Of a DNA stretch of 39,237 nt, positions 1-9,147 are shown one piece after another. A program made the translations under genes and the position numbers. The first letter of the stretch is position 1; each line of letters opens with the position of its first letter. This stretch comes from Lingula anatina (taxonomy: Eukaryota > Brachiopoda > Lingulata > Lingulida > Lingulidae). The notes below the pieces were generated by a model. It saw nothing but the letters and a program-made list of their open reading frames with translations. It ran no database searches and was not told the origin of the DNA. Location: assembly GCF_001039355.2 (NCBI RefSeq), contig NW_019775225.1, positions 377,949 to 417,185 on the forward strand, read 5' to 3'.

Positions 1-83
1 TATTATGAATATTCATCAGTTCTGCAAGTTTCAAGTCAAAAGGTAAAATGGTTTTCCACTTATCGTGTTATCGGTAAAAGTGC

Positions 84-129
84 ACGGCGACGGCGACGAC
101 GGCGACGACAGCGACGACGGCGACGACAG
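84..129. repeat. GAC/GGC trinucleotide tract
   Basis: Interrupted CGACGG/CGACGA units run through this GC-rich stretch inside otherwise AT-rich intron DNA. Confidence 0.85.
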
Positions 130-145
130 ACGCAGATGATGGCTA

Positions 146-175
146 TATGTACAGACACATCTGTGTCTGTACATA
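146..175. repeat. Perfect 14-bp inverted repeat
   Basis: The arm TATGTACAGACACA is followed by a two-base spacer and its exact reverse complement. It lies just after the trinucleotide tract in an intron. Confidence 0.85.
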
Positions 176-682
176 AAAAATAAACATTGATAGCGAGCTA
201 GTTTTCCGTTGGCGATAACTTGTTAAGCATAAAATCATGGACAAAAATAAGTAGCAATGACTTAAATAAATCCTGAAATAATTTACTGTTGTCTCATAGA
301 AACTTTGTCTCATCCCAAGTTATGATGGACAAAGATTTTTTTTTTTTACATTTTTTACAATATTTTATTTCATTAATTCTAGAAATAAGGCAGTAGTAAA
401 TTAATCCAAAATAAAGAGAAGATGAAACTTGTAACCAGGACGGTCCAACAGCACGGTTTTGTCACGCCACTGTTGCCATAGCAACCATTCAATAGATTTT
501 ACATGTATTTAGTAGTGATTTTAGAAATAATCCCCAAATTAGGGAACAATGAACAATTTAGAAAAGTGTCTACTCACGTTTATTGTTAGCTAAAATTGGA
601 AATTAAAAGGTGATGCATTTACAAACACATACAATGCAATTTTTACAAGAAACAATTTTAGCTAAACTGATTACCTTTATAG

Positions 683-926
683 GAGAAATTTTACCTCTGC
701 TGGAGCCGGTGCCGGGGTGGCGTCTGCTTTTGGAGCACCCGTGGGTGGCTTGTTATTTGCTTTGGAAGAAGTATCTTCATTCTGGACGATGAAGCTTTCA
801 TGGATGATTTTCTTCTGCTGTATGGTGACCACATTTTCCACCGACTTTCTGAACTCCGCATTTGCCGAATTCAAATACTGGGGGAGTGTCGGCCTGTTTG
901 ATGTGGATAAATACATTATATTTCGG
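683..926 (+). CDS. CLCN7-like: ClC exon a (helices G-I, proton glutamate)
   Basis: The acceptor TTTATAG ends at 682 and the donor GTAAGT begins at 927. The first base completes a codon begun in an off-window exon; 81 full codons follow and the exon ends in phase 0. It encodes RNFTSAG, then a small-residue glycine-rich helix, GAPVGG and LEEVSSFW. The EE pair contains the proton-pathway glutamate of ClC exchangers. A membrane helix (about residues 37-48) and a short loop ending DKYIIFR follow. Confidence 0.92.
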
Positions 927-3900
927 GTAAGTGAACAATAAGTACATGTGACAAATTATAAAAAAAGTTTATTTACGAGTTACAGTTACTCGTAAATGCA
1001 CCTTTTTAATGATACACAGGGTGATGCAGAATCTCCCTTTGTTTTCTGTTGTCTGATGACCTCATGCTAACAGGTATTTAATGAACTGTAGCCGTTTTTC
1101 AAAGGGTACTAAAAGACGACTTCAATCAGTAGAACATTTAAAATACTCGATTAGATTAATTAAAGTCCAATATCGAATCCAATTGTACAGACTCTACTGC
1201 AATACGCAGGGTGTTTTGTACTTACGTCTGACCACCTTTTATCCCCATAATATGTTATATACTAAGACATTCCTTTAATAACAAATTAAATGCAATGTTT
1301 AATAGCAGAACATTATAAAACATCAAATTCGAGGAAAAAAAAACATTTCCCATACATTAATATGGACGTCGACACTGCTGCGATTCGCAGGGTGTATTGG
1401 CTCAGTTTGCTTACTTGTCTGATGATCCCCAACTTACGTCATACATCTGTGCTTAGCTGTCTCTTCATGTACATGTGCAAACAGGCGCTCGCGCACACAC
1501 ATAATAAAACATTGCAATAGTAACACCTGTACCTACTACCGATCTACCTTAAAACTGTCAAGACGATTGGCGGGCGGCATGGTTCATCAGAAAGTGGTAT
1601 TTTTTTCCTCGTTAACTCGAGACATGCCTGGTAAATAACTAATATCTCTTGTCCTCGGATAAGTTCAACAAGAAGTGGTTTGTGTATTTAAAGCGTTAAA
1701 AACCCAACGCCCCATCTCTTTATTTTCTGATCAATTAAAATAGTCCAAGCAGTCTAGCTACTGAGATAAACTGCGTCACACGTGGTACTTACCCGCCGAG
1801 TGTTACACGAGTAGTAACATTATCGTGCCGGAAAAAGTTGAAGGCGTGGATGCCAGATCTAGAAAAACAATTTTCTAGTATGATTAACAAATGAATAAGC
1901 ATTAAAATCCTGCTAACCTCTTTTTATTCGTGCGTGAACTGTCATTTTCGCTTTCCTTGGCGCTCTGTTTTCTACTTTTTAATACGTTGCTCGCCTGTGT
2001 TGTTGTGTGTCCAGACTACTTCTATTTCTGGAATGACCGTCTGCTTACTTTCCCTGACCCGTCATCGCGTAATATCATTGGCTCATTACTCGTCACTGAC
2101 CTCTGACCCTAAATACTCGTCTTTGATTGGTGCGGTATCTTGCTTGGAAGTGCCCAACAAGGGGCGCTGGACGGTTCCTCTGTGTCTCCTGAACATCTGG
2201 TGGTTACTTCGAGTCGCGTGACATGGAGGGGGGGGGGGGTTAAAACTATGTTAGAGGCCTGCTGAAGGTTGTAAGTGTTGCGCTAGTTTTCTAGCTGGAC
2301 ATTACAGATATGTACACCGCTTTTGAATCTGGGAAAATGTAGTGAAAAAAAATTCACTGTGATCGTGTAAAAGGTAGGGTAGAAGCACTTACTGCCATGG
2401 ATCGGGGGGAGGCGCTGAAGGGTGACATAAATTTTGCGCACGTTTTCTCGCTGGGTAATACAGAAACGTGCACTGCCGGTTAATGCTATTCTGAACAGAC
2501 AAAGAAATAAATTAGCTGTGGAAATGTAGTGAAAGAATTCTCACTAAGACCCTTTTATATTATATTCGTAAAGGTTCATGAAGAAATAGCCGTGAACGTG
2601 ATACTGTTTATTCCCTCCGCCCTGCTAGGGGCACTGGGAGGCCTGCTAGGGGGGGTCTACACCGTCCTCAACCTGAAGATAGTCCGAGCACGGCGTGCCA
2701 TCATGTCTAAGATAACCAATAGATGGCTGGAGAAAATGGCAAGGTTTCTGGAGCCCGTCATTGTAATGGTAAGTAATCCATTCATAAAATATGCTTGTTT
2801 TTGTTTGAAAGGCTGGCAATGAATATAAATTTATTTACCCACATTGCAAGTTATTTTCAGACGTAAAAACTGACTTTTATCTTTTCACATCGTTATTGTT
2901 TTAACACGTGAAAAATAACTTTTTTGGCACAAAAATCTTGTTTGGTGTAATAGGATAAACCAATATGAGAAACATATCATAGCGGGTAAATATTACCGCG
3001 CTGTTCTAATACTGAAATTGACGGGAAGCATATCTTGTGTCTTTTAGGGCTCGATCACAACGACTCTATCGTTCTTCGTAAATCGATGTAACTCTGCGGG
3101 GACTCTCGCTGATGCAATCAGATTTACACGTCACTTCCTGGTTGATCAAGAGAAGACGTGGTAATCTGATTGCAGTCAGCGAGAGTCCCCGCAGTGAAGG
3201 ATCGATCTCCTTATAACAAAAGTTTCATCGGGACAGAGCCATATTTTTGTGTTTGTGTTGGTGTTTTGTTCAGGTTTTACTGTCGTTATATGTTTCTTGA
3301 TCATTTATGATGGATGAAAGTCAAAGGTTTTACTACTGTTAAATATTAAATGGGGTCTAATGTATTTTTAATGCACGGGTGCCAAAACACTTGGCTTAAT
3401 TAGCGTTTAAACCTTGTAGTTAGTTCATACTAAAATATTTCAATGACATTCTTTTGCTGTATCAGACAATCCTGGCAGCGCTGTCTGTGTCTATACCGAT
3501 GTTATTCCCATGTCGACCGTCCTCCTGCCCCAAACTACCAGAGAATACCACAGCGTTGCCCAATGGAACTCAGTAAGTAGAAACTACGGTCTCCAGAGAC
3601 CTTTCCCGATCTTTGGACACAAGGCACTTGAATGTAGTATAACAATATAGTTCACACATCATACACTTTTATATTACTATTATCCTTTTAATGTGTAAAA
3701 AATCAGGCTTTTTAGTTGATTTTTTATATAAAAAATATTCATAAATTTTATGTGTAGGCCTAGCTGAATATTTTACAAATAATATTTATAAGCAGTTCAT
3801 TATCGTTTTAGTCAGTTCAAAAGACTAGGGTAACGTAGTGAAATGCATCCGAACACGCTGTAGATAACTAACAGTGAAGAATAATGTGAAATCTGTAAAT

Positions 3901-6900
3901 AAATAAATACAAATGTTTGTTTCATTACAGCCCCGAGTGTCCAGTGATAGGGAACTTCACGTGGAAGGTCAGTAAACACGCGGTCCAGTTCACGTGTCCG
4001 GGGCCAGAGAGCCATGGGGGCCATAACGAACACCCTGAGACCAGCGGGGAATACAACGAACGTATGTATCTAGAAATATATAACAGTCCTAGCAGACTGA
4101 ATATATTATGGGGATGGGACAATGGGGATTGGGCGGGGATATAACTATATTTGTGTTATATATAACATATTTTATTGTCTTTCAATATTTAAATCGGCAT
4201 TTGTATTTCATAACATTGATCATGGCGGTCTATTTATCTAGACGGAAGAAAAAGTAAATCTCACAATCCCTTCATTACTTTAAAAATAAAAATTCAAATA
4301 AAGTAAAAACTTAATTATTATGGAAGATATTAAGTGCATTATATAAAATCTCGAATATGTTAACCACAGGGGCGTCCATCATAGACGGAAGTGAAAATTA
4401 ATCTCACCATCCCCCCATTTCTTTAAAAGTGAACATTCAAATCCAGTAAAACTGAATTATTCTGAAATATTTTAAGTGTTTCTAAAATAGTTTATTTCTA
4501 ATGTGTCTACCGCAGTGGCGTCCATCCTATTCTTGGGCGGTGAGGACGCGGTCCGTAACCTGTTTTCACGGCGTACCTACCTGATGTTTAGTTACGTATC
4601 CTTGGTGACAGCGTTGGTCATTTATTTCCTGCTGTCCTGCTGGGTCCTCGGGAGCTCTGTGACGGCTGGTCTGGTGATTCCAATGCTGTGAGTAGACAAC
4701 TATGGAATGGTTTTATGTTATTTTATAGCGAGAATCGCCTTGGAGATGGATCGATCCTGTTAGATCGATCTAGTAAGGGAACCCAGTCATACTGGTTGGT
4801 CTTGGACCAACACGGGTACAGAAAATTGACAAATTGCTATATGTATCAAAGTGACTAAGAATAAGAATTAATCAATTGTCTGAAATAATAAATGATACAA
4901 TGACCTGCCATCGTTGTAAAATATCCTTCATCTCCCATATATTTCATCAGTTTTATCGGCGGGTTATACGGGAGGATCGTAGGGCGAGGAATGGTGGATG
5001 TATTCTTCCTAATAACCGGTCAGATGCCTACAGACCCTTACTGGCGGTGGATCGACCCCGGGGCCTTCGCTCTCATCGGGGCAGCAAGCTTCTTCGGGGG
5101 AGTGTCCCGACTGACCATGTCACTGACAGTTATCATGGTGAGTTTGAAATAGTGTTAGTTTTGTTTTCGAGTTTTGTACTAGTTTTAACTTTCTACTCAG
5201 CTGATGTTTTAAAGTGTGGGTTGTAAAAATTAAAAATTTGAAGAGATTGAAACAAGAATTCTTTCTTTAAGGCTTTTTGTCAGGGACATAATAGTTTGAA
5301 GGAAAGCTATAATTCTCTTAATTGGCATTACCCCCCTCCCCCCCCCCCAAAAAAAAAAAAAAAAAGAAAATTAAATTTCTTCAATGTAACCATACAGCTT
5401 GTAGCAATCTGAAATCAGTTGCCGCGTTAATAACATTTGACAGTTTTAACACGAGCCATTCTTTTCGTTCACCCTGTTTCAGATGGAGATCACCAACGAC
5501 ATCCAGTTTCTGTTACCTATCATGGTGTCTGTGATGACGGCCAAGTGGGTTGGCGACATGATCACACACCCCCTTTATCTCTCCTTACTCGAGTTGAAGT
5601 GTATTCCATTCCTCGCTGACGAACCGGTTGTCCATGACGACGAGAATAAAATGTGAGTGGAAAATTTATGATTGTTTTGTTTGTGAAATAATGGCAATTA
5701 TTTATACCTTGTCTACAGATATTCCATCGTAGCTGTTTGTTATCCCCCATAATAAGATTAGTGGATATTCCAAAAATATTAGTGGATATTCCATTTTATA
5801 CTTTATCCCATTACATGTACCTTCTATATAGAAAAGGATAAACAAAATACTTTAAACAATTCCTATCTGTTATGATAATTTCAGAGTAAATCTGGAACTG
5901 CACACTGTTGCCGACATCATGACAACGCCAGTGAAAACTCTGCAGACGCGCGAGAGTGTGCGAACTTTGGCGAGACTTGTGCTGCAGAACCCGTATGGAG
6001 GATACCCCGTGGTAGCACGTGACGGGGACTCGAAGGAGGACCATCTTCTGGGTATTATTACAAGGTATGTATGATTTAACTACCTTGATGTCATGTTGTG
6101 TGCGCTGAAAATTTTATAAACAGTAGTAAATAGCGATAGCCCAAACTGTCGAAGACGGCATGGAAGAGTATTTTAAAAAATGTATTTTATGTATTTTATG
6201 TATTTTAGAATAATGTAAAATGTATTTTAGATAATATATAAAATAAAAAAGCTTGTTTTTCTTAGAACTACGAATTTTAGAATAATAAATGTACCATCCT
6301 ACTTTTGGTTGCAATTAAATATTATTATTATTATTATTATTGCTGAAAGTCGCTTTTTCACGCCATATATTGAAGGCCCTATCCCAGCTAACAAATGTAC
6401 TAAGTACATGTAACTCCACACATAGTACTCCTAGCAGTGCCTCGCCTCTTAAAGCGAATCCGTTACATTAGGAATCAGCAAGATTATTATTTACACAGAA
6501 TATATACTGATTTTGGATGGTTATCCAGTTTTGTGCATTATTCAATTATTTTGTTGTTTATTGGAAGGAATGAGCTGATGATGCTGTTGACGGAAATGGT
6601 AATAAATCCACGAGCGTCCCCGAATGCTGATTACATTCCAAACCTCTCATTTAGTGTGGTAGGTACATCCTTACAGCTTCCGTTGGAGCGTGTATACACA
6701 TAACAGACACAAAAAGCCAGGAAGGGCCTAGATGAATATCGTTTTGTTGAAATTGAATGTATAACAAGTTTAAATGAACTCATTATGGCGTTGTGCGCGA
6801 GTACAATGAAATCATAATGACTGCAAAATCAAACGCAGTTACCTATTGTTAATGCGTCAGTTAAAATGGCAATATGGTATTGCAATATCAATTGTGTGCA

Positions 6901-7054
6901 TCAAAATGTTTCCTTTTTTCAGTTAGGTAATGCTATTGATCGTCTCGACCATCTAAAAAGACGTGACCTTATTCTTCACAAATACGTGCTCGCTGCAGAA
7001 TATGATGATGTTATAATGGATATTGTAAGTCGATGTGCTTTTTTTAATCAACGC

Positions 7055-7130
<76 letters not shown>

Positions 7131-7501
7131 CACTTTAGATTAAACTTATTACAGTAAGAAACGAAATGCAAAATATAAAAGAAAAAGAAAAAAAAAACGT
7201 CTGACTAAAAGTATTCAATTTCCTTTTTTTTTTTTTGTTTCAGTCACCATTTATCAATCAGTCGTCAAGCAGTATTCAAAGCAGCTTCTCTCTCCATCGG
7301 ACCTATATTATGTTCCGCACACTGGGATTACGTCACCTGACAGTTGTGGATCGCCGGAACCGCGTGGTCGGTATCGTCTCGCGGAAGGATATGATGGGAT
7401 ATTATTTAGAAGAGAAACTGGACTTGAAACGAAGAATTCAGCAACAGCGAGAACGAAATGAAGACTCTGAGAGAAAATCTTTACTGAACGGATTGCAGTA
7501 G
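683..7501 (+). CDS. CLCN7-like: ClC-6/7-type chloride/proton exchanger, 5'-partial, 11 exons in window
   Basis: Eleven exons splice in one frame to give 591 residues (numbered from the first full codon in the window) ending at a TAG. In order: helix G-I region with GAPVGG and LEE (residues 17-29), helices J and K, a luminal loop (about 162-226), the helix M/N hairpin with GLVIP (277-281), helices O-P (about 315-345), helices Q-R with PLY (375-377), CBS1 (about 408-462), a linker, and CBS2 (507-575) with GLRHLTVVD. GEYNE before helix L and EE followed by SSFW place it in the ClC-6/7 branch (late endosome/lysosome 2Cl-/H+ exchangers). The second E of LEE (residue 29) corresponds to the proton glutamate of exchangers, so an antiporter is predicted rather than a channel. 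Tyr377 matches the central anion-site tyrosine. The gating-glutamate and GSGIP motifs must lie in exons left of the window; nothing in 1-682 encodes them. Subfamily call is inference from motifs; choosing 6 versus 7 needs a tree. Confidence 0.93.
927..2573 (+). other. ClC intron between exons a and b
   Basis: A 1.6-kb intron. It contains a short inverted repeat (971-980 and 988-997), a G run at about 2226-2239, and a GC-richer stretch (about 1990-2220). One frame of that stretch reads like protein (DYFYFWNDRLLTFPDP) but is broken by stops. No exon is needed here, because exons a and b join in frame and match the family continuously. Confidence 0.6.
2574..2768 (+). CDS. CLCN7-like: ClC exon b (helix J)
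   Basis: The acceptor is GTAAAG (ends 2573) and the donor GTAAGT (from 2769). The exon has 65 codons and is phase 0 at both ends. A long hydrophobic, glycine-rich helix (ILFIPSALLGALGGLLGG) is followed by a basic stretch (about residues 114-131), as in helix J and the cytoplasmic J-K loop of ClC-6/7 proteins. It ends LEPVIVM, the start of helix K, which continues in the next exon. Confidence 0.92.
3082..3206. repeat. 125-bp near-perfect hairpin, MITE-like
   Basis: Two arms of about 55 bp start and end with ATCGAT. The core CTGCGGGGACTCTCGCTGA is exactly mirrored, and TGCAATCAGATT and ACGTC follow on each side with one small bulge and few mismatches. The spacer of about 14 bases includes TTGATCAA. 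It sits in the intron between exons b and c. It could be a small inverted-repeat transposon or a structured RNA; no clear target duplication is visible. Confidence 0.7.
3466..3572 (+). CDS. CLCN7-like: ClC exon c (helix K and start of luminal loop)
   Basis: The acceptor is TATCAG (ends 3465) and the donor GTAAGT (from 3573). It has 35 codons plus two bases. Helix K ends at PMLFPC, then the luminal loop begins with Cys162 and Cys167 and two N-glycosylation sequons (NTT at 173, NGT at 179). Confidence 0.9.
3931..4061 (+). CDS. CLCN7-like: ClC exon d (luminal loop)
   Basis: The acceptor is ATTACAG (ends 3930) and the donor GTATGT (from 4062). The first base completes a His codon, 43 codons follow, and one base is left over. 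It encodes Cys185, a third sequon (NFT at 190), Cys204, a His/Glu-rich stretch and the GEYNE motif that aligns with the GEYN just before helix L in ClC-7. Confidence 0.9.
4224..4515 (+). repeat. Tandem duplication of intron 3' end with splice acceptor
   Basis: Two diverged copies (about 4224-4369 and 4370-4515) lie in tandem, offset 143-146 bp. Shared landmarks are GACGGAAG (4241 and 4384), AATCTCAC, ATTCAAAT and ATTAAGTG/TTTTAAGTG. Copy 1 ends with CCACAG followed by GGCGTCCATC, echoing the true acceptor CCGCAG and exon e start GGCGTCCATC at 4515-4526. Using the upstream acceptor (4369) would add eight codons and then a stop. Confidence 0.75.
4516..4687 (+). CDS. CLCN7-like: ClC exon e (helices L-N, anion-site GLVIP)
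   Basis: The acceptor is CCGCAG (ends 4515) and the donor GTGAGT (from 4688). Two bases complete a Leu codon, then 56 codons and two bases. It encodes ASILFLGGEDAVRNLF, a transmembrane helix and GSSVTAGLVIP. The family usually has G-x-F-x-P here; this protein has valine in place of the phenylalanine. The acceptor and exon start are echoed about 146 bp upstream by a decayed duplicate. Confidence 0.92.
4951..5137 (+). CDS. CLCN7-like: ClC exon f (helices N-P)
   Basis: The acceptor is CATCAG (ends 4950) and the donor GTGAGT (from 5138). One base completes Leu283, then 62 codons, ending in phase 0. It encodes FIGGLYGRIVG, then PGAFALIGAASFFGGVSRLT and MSLTVIM, which match the helix O-P signature (G-A-A-x-x-G-G-x-x-R-x-T) of eukaryotic ClC proteins. 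Confidence 0.93.
5331..5366. repeat. Poly-C / poly-A tract
   Basis: A C-rich run is followed directly by an A run within the intron between exons f and g. It is prone to length error in assemblies. Confidence 0.85.
5483..5652 (+). CDS. CLCN7-like: ClC exon g (helices Q-R, central tyrosine)
   Basis: The acceptor is GTTTCAG (ends 5482) and the donor GTGAGT (from 5653). It has 56 codons plus two bases. It encodes PIMVSVMTAKWVGD and HPLYLSLLEL; Tyr377 is at the place of the tyrosine that lines the central chloride site in ClC structures. The cytoplasmic linker begins with CIPFLADEP. Confidence 0.93.
5885..6064 (+). CDS. CLCN7-like: ClC exon h (CBS domain 1)
   Basis: The acceptor is TTTCAG (ends 5884) and the donor GTATGT (from 6065). 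The exon begins with one base completing Ile402 and ends with two bases of an Arg codon. It encodes VADIMTTPVKTL, a helix, GGYPVV and LLGIITR, the standard beta-alpha-beta-beta pattern of a first CBS domain in ClC proteins. Confidence 0.92.
6323..6342. repeat. (ATT)n microsatellite
   Basis: A short ATT run lies in the intron between exons h and i. Just upstream (6172-6235), copies of ATGTATTTTA form an irregular array. Confidence 0.75.
6568..6598 (+). CDS. CLCN7-like: ClC micro-exon i (31 nt)
   Basis: The acceptor TTGGAAG ends at 6567 and the donor GTAATA starts at 6599. One base completes Arg462 and ten codons encode NELMMLLTEM, the helix after GIITR that closes CBS1. Without these 31 bases exon h would join exon j out of frame, so the reading frame supports the exon. 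The polypyrimidine tract is weak and the donor is not the optimal GTRAGT, so confidence is lower than for the others. Confidence 0.75.
6923..7024 (+). CDS. CLCN7-like: ClC exon j (inter-CBS linker)
   Basis: The acceptor has a strong polypyrimidine tract, CCTTTTTTCAG (ends 6922), and the donor is GTAAGT (from 7025). It has 34 codons, phase 0 at both ends, rich in charged residues (RLDHLKRRDLILHKYVL, then EYDDVIMDI). It joins CBS1 to the SPF motif that opens CBS2 in ClC-6/7. A GT/GA microsatellite begins 35 bases after the donor. Confidence 0.88.
7059..7128. repeat. Compound (GT)n(GA)n microsatellite
   Basis: About 20 GT units run directly into about 15 GA units, in the intron just after exon j. 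Confidence 0.95.
7244..7501 (+). CDS. CLCN7-like: ClC last exon k (CBS domain 2 and C-terminus)
   Basis: The acceptor has a T-rich tract and TTTCAG (ends 7243); 85 codons then TAG. It encodes SPFINQS, then YIMFRTLGLRHLTVVD, RNRVVGIVSRKDM and a basic, Gln/Glu-rich coiled tail ending LLNGLQ. FR-x-x-GLRHL-x-VV is the second-CBS signature of ClC-6 and ClC-7. Confidence 0.95.
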   Translation, partial: SPFINQSSSSIQSSFSLHRTYIMFRTLGLRHLTVVDRRNRVVGIVSRKDMMGYYLEEKLDLKRRIQQQRERNEDSERKSLLNGLQ

Positions 7502-8310
7502 CTGTGACATTCAACACAATACAGAAAATCACATCAAACACAATGCCGCGCGTCGCCTTGGGCAAATCAGTATTATATTTCAAATGCACTGGATAGATTT
7601 CGTAAATGCTATAGACGTTTATGAAAGCGTAACATGAAGTCTTTTAATGGCGAATATTTTGCCGAAATAAATGCCGAGTTTTGCTGAGCTATTTTTAAAT
7701 CACAGTCTTTGTGTTTAAGTATCAACGTCAAAGTGCATTAATGACAGCATCTAAAATGCGAGAAAACGCGAGATTATTCAGTGGTATGTTATTTACTGAT
7801 CTGTGTAAACGAAGAGTGCCAATGTGGTGCACAACATCCTCTCACTCCTTTTTCTACAGTCATAAAGACAGATATAACGTTGCAGTTGTACTGATGTGAC
7901 TGAAATGAAAGGAAATTCTGCACTGAGTTAACGCGGTGCATTTACGCAATCTGTTTACATGTCGATAGAAATCGGAATTGCTTATTTATTTACAAACTAC
8001 ACAAATAAGTATCTACTGTTTCTGAAAATAGTGCTCTCAGACTTGTTATTTTTCCATCACGTTTTATTTTTTGCTGGATGTTTACATTCGTGAGGAGTGT
8101 AACGTTAACGCTTTACCGTCATTTCGCATAAATCTTTATATGCCATTCTGCAGGTATAAATTACAGAAATGTGTCTTCCAGTATAACAAGATTTCTATAT
8201 AGATTGACCAGTTACTTCTTTGCAAAAATCTTATCCAAAGCAACACTTTTTGGAATTTTTGAGAGGATTAGACAGATAACTTATCTTGAATAAATTTAAT
8301 ATATTTTTTT
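7502..8310 (+). other. ClC 3' UTR with candidate poly(A) signals
   Basis: No coding frame follows the stop. AATAAA occurs at 7666-7671 and at 8289-8294. The second is followed by an AT-rich, T-rich stretch and lies about 65 bp from the converging signal of the opposite gene, so the transcript may end near 8310. This is inference from signals only. Confidence 0.5.
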
Positions 8311-8356
8311 AAGAATCCAGAAAAAATACCAAGATGTCAGTTTAAATTTCAATGAT

Positions 8357-8362
8357 TTTATT
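8357..8362 (-). promoter_or_regulatory. Poly(A) signal of the VWC gene
   Basis: TTTATT on the + strand is AATAAA on the - strand. It is the most distal good signal downstream of the VWC stop codon at 9148, so the transcript may end near 8340. A second AATAAA (plus-strand 9000-9005) could give a shorter 3' UTR. A short CA run lies at 8399-8415. Confidence 0.5.
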
Positions 8363-9147
8363 CATCACAAAATTTATGTTCAGTCGATATCTCCAGTGAC
8401 ACACACACACACACATCGATACAGGAATCACAACATCAATTCACAAAACATTCATACATTGTGCTGTTTTAGTTTTCTTAACATATGTCCGAACCTTGCA
8501 AACAGAGCAATTTATAGTTAAATAGACATATTAGACAGCCGTTAATTTGACTAAATCCAGACGTTTTTCTACAAAGAGTGCTCTAGTTTATGTCGTGGTA
8601 GTAGAGCTATGATTTAAGACGCTCTACCGCTTCTTAATACTGTACAGTGTATTGCACATACGTCAGATCACGTGCATGATGGAATGTACATTTTAAAATA
8701 AATTAAGTTAAATATTTACAAATTTACAGAACAAAATATACAGATTTACAACATTGAGGTTAGTGCTTTGCTTGGAAAACTGGGACAACTTTAACTAAAG
8801 TCAGTTTGTCAATGTTACGTGGTAATGTCTCTTCCCAAGCACTGGTCAAATGAAAATAAGCCGTGTCACTGATCACATAAATCCCAAAGTTGCCACATTT
8901 GAAGATTGTCTAAAGGAGAGTTACGTCTTCCCCGTCAACAGACGTGAACAATCGGCTTCAGTTCGAATCAAGGGCTTGTCACTCAACCCGGCTTTGTTTT
9001 TTATTTCAAAGTCATTTCCCTGGATGTTGAGTTAAATCTTCTACAGTCAGATCTACAGTCTCGTGCCTGCTACAAGTAGTCAGCAGACGATCGCCCTTGA
9101 GGTAGCTAGACATAGGAGATATTAGGTGGGTTACGAAACAATAGAGT

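Larger units (their letters stand above)
1..682 (+). other. ClC intron, left flank of window
   Basis: This is intron sequence upstream of the first visible ClC exon. I found no further exon in it. It contains a GAC/GGC trinucleotide tract, a perfect hairpin and a T-rich run near 332-358. Confidence 0.6.

Noticed and set aside
1934-2221. Long open frame and a protein-like stretch (DYFYFWNDRLLTFPDP) in ClC intron 1
   Set aside because: The protein-like frame is broken by stops. It does not match any ClC segment, and exons a and b join in frame without it.
8580-8640. tRNA-like word order with two CTCTA/TAGAG stretches
   Set aside because: It does not fold into a cloverleaf and lacks A and B box consensus. 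No tRNA, rRNA or CRISPR array was seen anywhere in the window.
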